The position numbers and the translations under genes were made by a program. A stretch of DNA of 5,806 bases from Aquificaceae bacterium (lineage in GTDB: Bacteria; Aquificota; Aquificia; Aquificales; Aquificaceae): contig JANWVD010000062.1 of assembly GCA_025057715.1 (NCBI GenBank), positions 1 through 5,806 of the forward strand, read 5' to 3'. This document shows, one piece after another, positions 4,866 to 5,806 of the stretch. Every line of letters begins with the position of its first letter. The first letter of the stretch is position 1. The notes beneath the pieces were generated by a model. It saw only the letters and a program-made list of their open reading frames with translations, was not told where the DNA came from and searched no databases.

Positions 4866-5806
4866 GCCGCCTAAGGTTTACCTCCGCAGGCGAATCTCAC
4901 GGAAAGGGGGTTTTTTGTATCTTAGAGGGCATTCCTTCTAATTTGCGCGTAAGCGCAGATTTCGTAAATAAAGAACTTGAAAGAAGACAAAGGGGTTATG
5001 GTCGTGGCGGTCGCATGAAGATTGAGAAAGACCGGGTTGAGTTTCTTGCGGGGATTAGGTTTGAGAAAACGCTTGGCTCACCAATCGCCATGGCTGTATG
5101 GAATAAAGATTGGGAAAATTGGAAAGAGAAGATGAATCCAGAAGGGGATATCCACCCCTCTGTGGTTGCCTTTACAAGACCGAGACCGGGGCATGCGGAC
5201 CTCGCAGGTGGGCTAAAATTTAACCACAGGGACCTTCGTAATGTCCTTGAGCGCGCATCAGCCAGGGAGACAGTAGCAAGGGTAGCCGCCGGGGCAATTT
5301 GCAAAATCCTACTTAGCGAGCTTGGCATCTATGTAGGTAGCTATGTAACCAAGGTAGGAAACCTCTCTTTTGATATGCCAGAGGGGCTCTTAGAGCGTCA
5401 CGAGCTTGCAGAGCTCTCTGAGTTTAGATTTCCAAATAGGGCTTTTGACGATGAGTTTATAAAGCTCGTAGAAAAGGCGCGCGAAAGCGGTGAGAGTCTT
5501 GGCGGCGTGTTTGAGGTCTTTGCTATAGGTGTGCCGCCGGGTCTTGGAAGCTACACCCAGTGGGATTTGCGTCTTGATGGTCAAATAGCGCAGGCTCTAA
5601 TGAGCATTCAAGCCATAAAGGCAGTTGAAATAGGTCTTGGATTTGAACTGAGCGAGCGATTTGGTTCTCAGGTCCAAGACGAAATTGCCTGGAGCTCTCA
5701 GGTAGGGTATTTTAGATTAAGCAACAACCTCGGGGGTCTCGAAGGTGGGGTGACAAACGGCATGCCAATAGTCGCTCGCTGCGGCATGAAGCCAATACCC
5801 ACCCTC
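4859..5806 (+). CDS. aroC: Chorismate synthase, N-terminal part, truncated by window end
   Basis: The frame runs open to the right edge for 316 codons, most of a protein usually 360-390 residues long. Chorismate synthase converts 5-enolpyruvylshikimate 3-phosphate to chorismate, the last shikimate-pathway step, using reduced FMN. Visible signatures are TSAGESHGKG with the catalytic His14, RRQRGYGRGGRMKIEKD (42-58), TRPRPGHADL with His112, LERASARETVARVAAGA (130-146), GVPPGLGSY, and GGLEGGVTNGMP followed by KPIPTL. Gaps and frameshifts are absent up to the edge. The TTG start overlaps the last codons of rpmB; this start gives the short MLSRLRF lead before the conserved core. The RRQRGYGRGGRM version resembles enzymes of Aquificota and thermophilic Firmicutes. 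Whether the flavin reductase activity is separate cannot be seen, but bacterial enzymes usually lack it. Confidence 0.97.
   Translation, partial: MLSRLRFTSAGESHGKGVFCILEGIPSNLRVSADFVNKELERRQRGYGRGGRMKIEKDRVEFLAGIRFEKTLGSPIAMAVWNKDWENWKEKMNPEGDIHPSVVAFTRPRPGHADLAGGLKFNHRDLRNVLERASARETVARVAAGAICKILLSELGIYVGSYVTKVGNLSFDMPEGLLERHELAELSEFRFPNRAFDDEFIKLVEKARESGESLGGVFEVFAIGVPPGLGSYTQWDLRLDGQIAQALMSIQAIKAVEIGLGFELSERFGSQVQDEIAWSSQVGYFRLSNNLGGLEGGVTNGMPIVARCGMKPIPTL

Noticed and set aside
4996..5584. Minus-strand open frames at 4996-5328 and 5390-5584
   Set aside because: They lie antisense to intact chorismate synthase coding sequence and have no recognisable motifs.

Overview
This is a dense bacterial housekeeping segment with eight protein genes and almost no intergenic DNA. 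Both ends cut through genes: a biotin carboxylase at the left and chorismate synthase at the right. Base composition is moderate, with G+C in the low to mid 40s by eye, and Arg is often AGA or AGG. An AhcY of the short YGTGQST type, a zinc-type L28 and a holB-ricT pair suggest a deep-branching, perhaps thermophilic, bacterium. The exported RlpA-like protein fits an organism with a peptidoglycan wall and probably an outer membrane. The phylum cannot be fixed from this window; the thermophile guess is inference.

Layout. Bases 3-3022 hold a tight co-directional cluster on the + strand: accC-like (partial), holB, ricT, then an rlmN-like radical SAM gene. The accC/holB and ricT/rlmN junctions overlap by a few bases, and holB/ricT are 11 bases apart, which suggests one transcript with translational coupling. 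rlpA (3341-2967, - strand) converges on rlmN and overlaps its 3' end by 56 bp. A 62-bp divergent gap (3342-3403) separates rlpA from a second + strand cluster: ahcY, rpmB, aroC (partial).

How the genes relate. The products are mostly independent housekeeping functions: carboxylation of biotin, clamp loading in replication (delta prime), RNA processing and signalling (RicT), RNA adenine methylation (RlmN-like), cell-wall cleavage (RlpA), S-adenosylhomocysteine recycling (AhcY), ribosome structure (L28) and aromatic amino acid synthesis (AroC). One loose link is that the RlmN-like enzyme produces SAH, which AhcY removes.

I see no defence island, mobile element, CRISPR array or RNA gene, and no evident new multigene system. 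The unusual signals lie in translation initiation and gene architecture. holB seems to lack any ATG, GTG or TTG start that keeps its conserved N-terminus, and probably starts at ATT. ahcY has no adjacent Shine-Dalgarno, but a distant one is separated from the ATG by a perfect 9-bp hairpin. ricT is preceded directly by a start-stop ATGTAA. The RlmN-like protein lacks the usual N-terminal domain but keeps all mechanistic cysteines.
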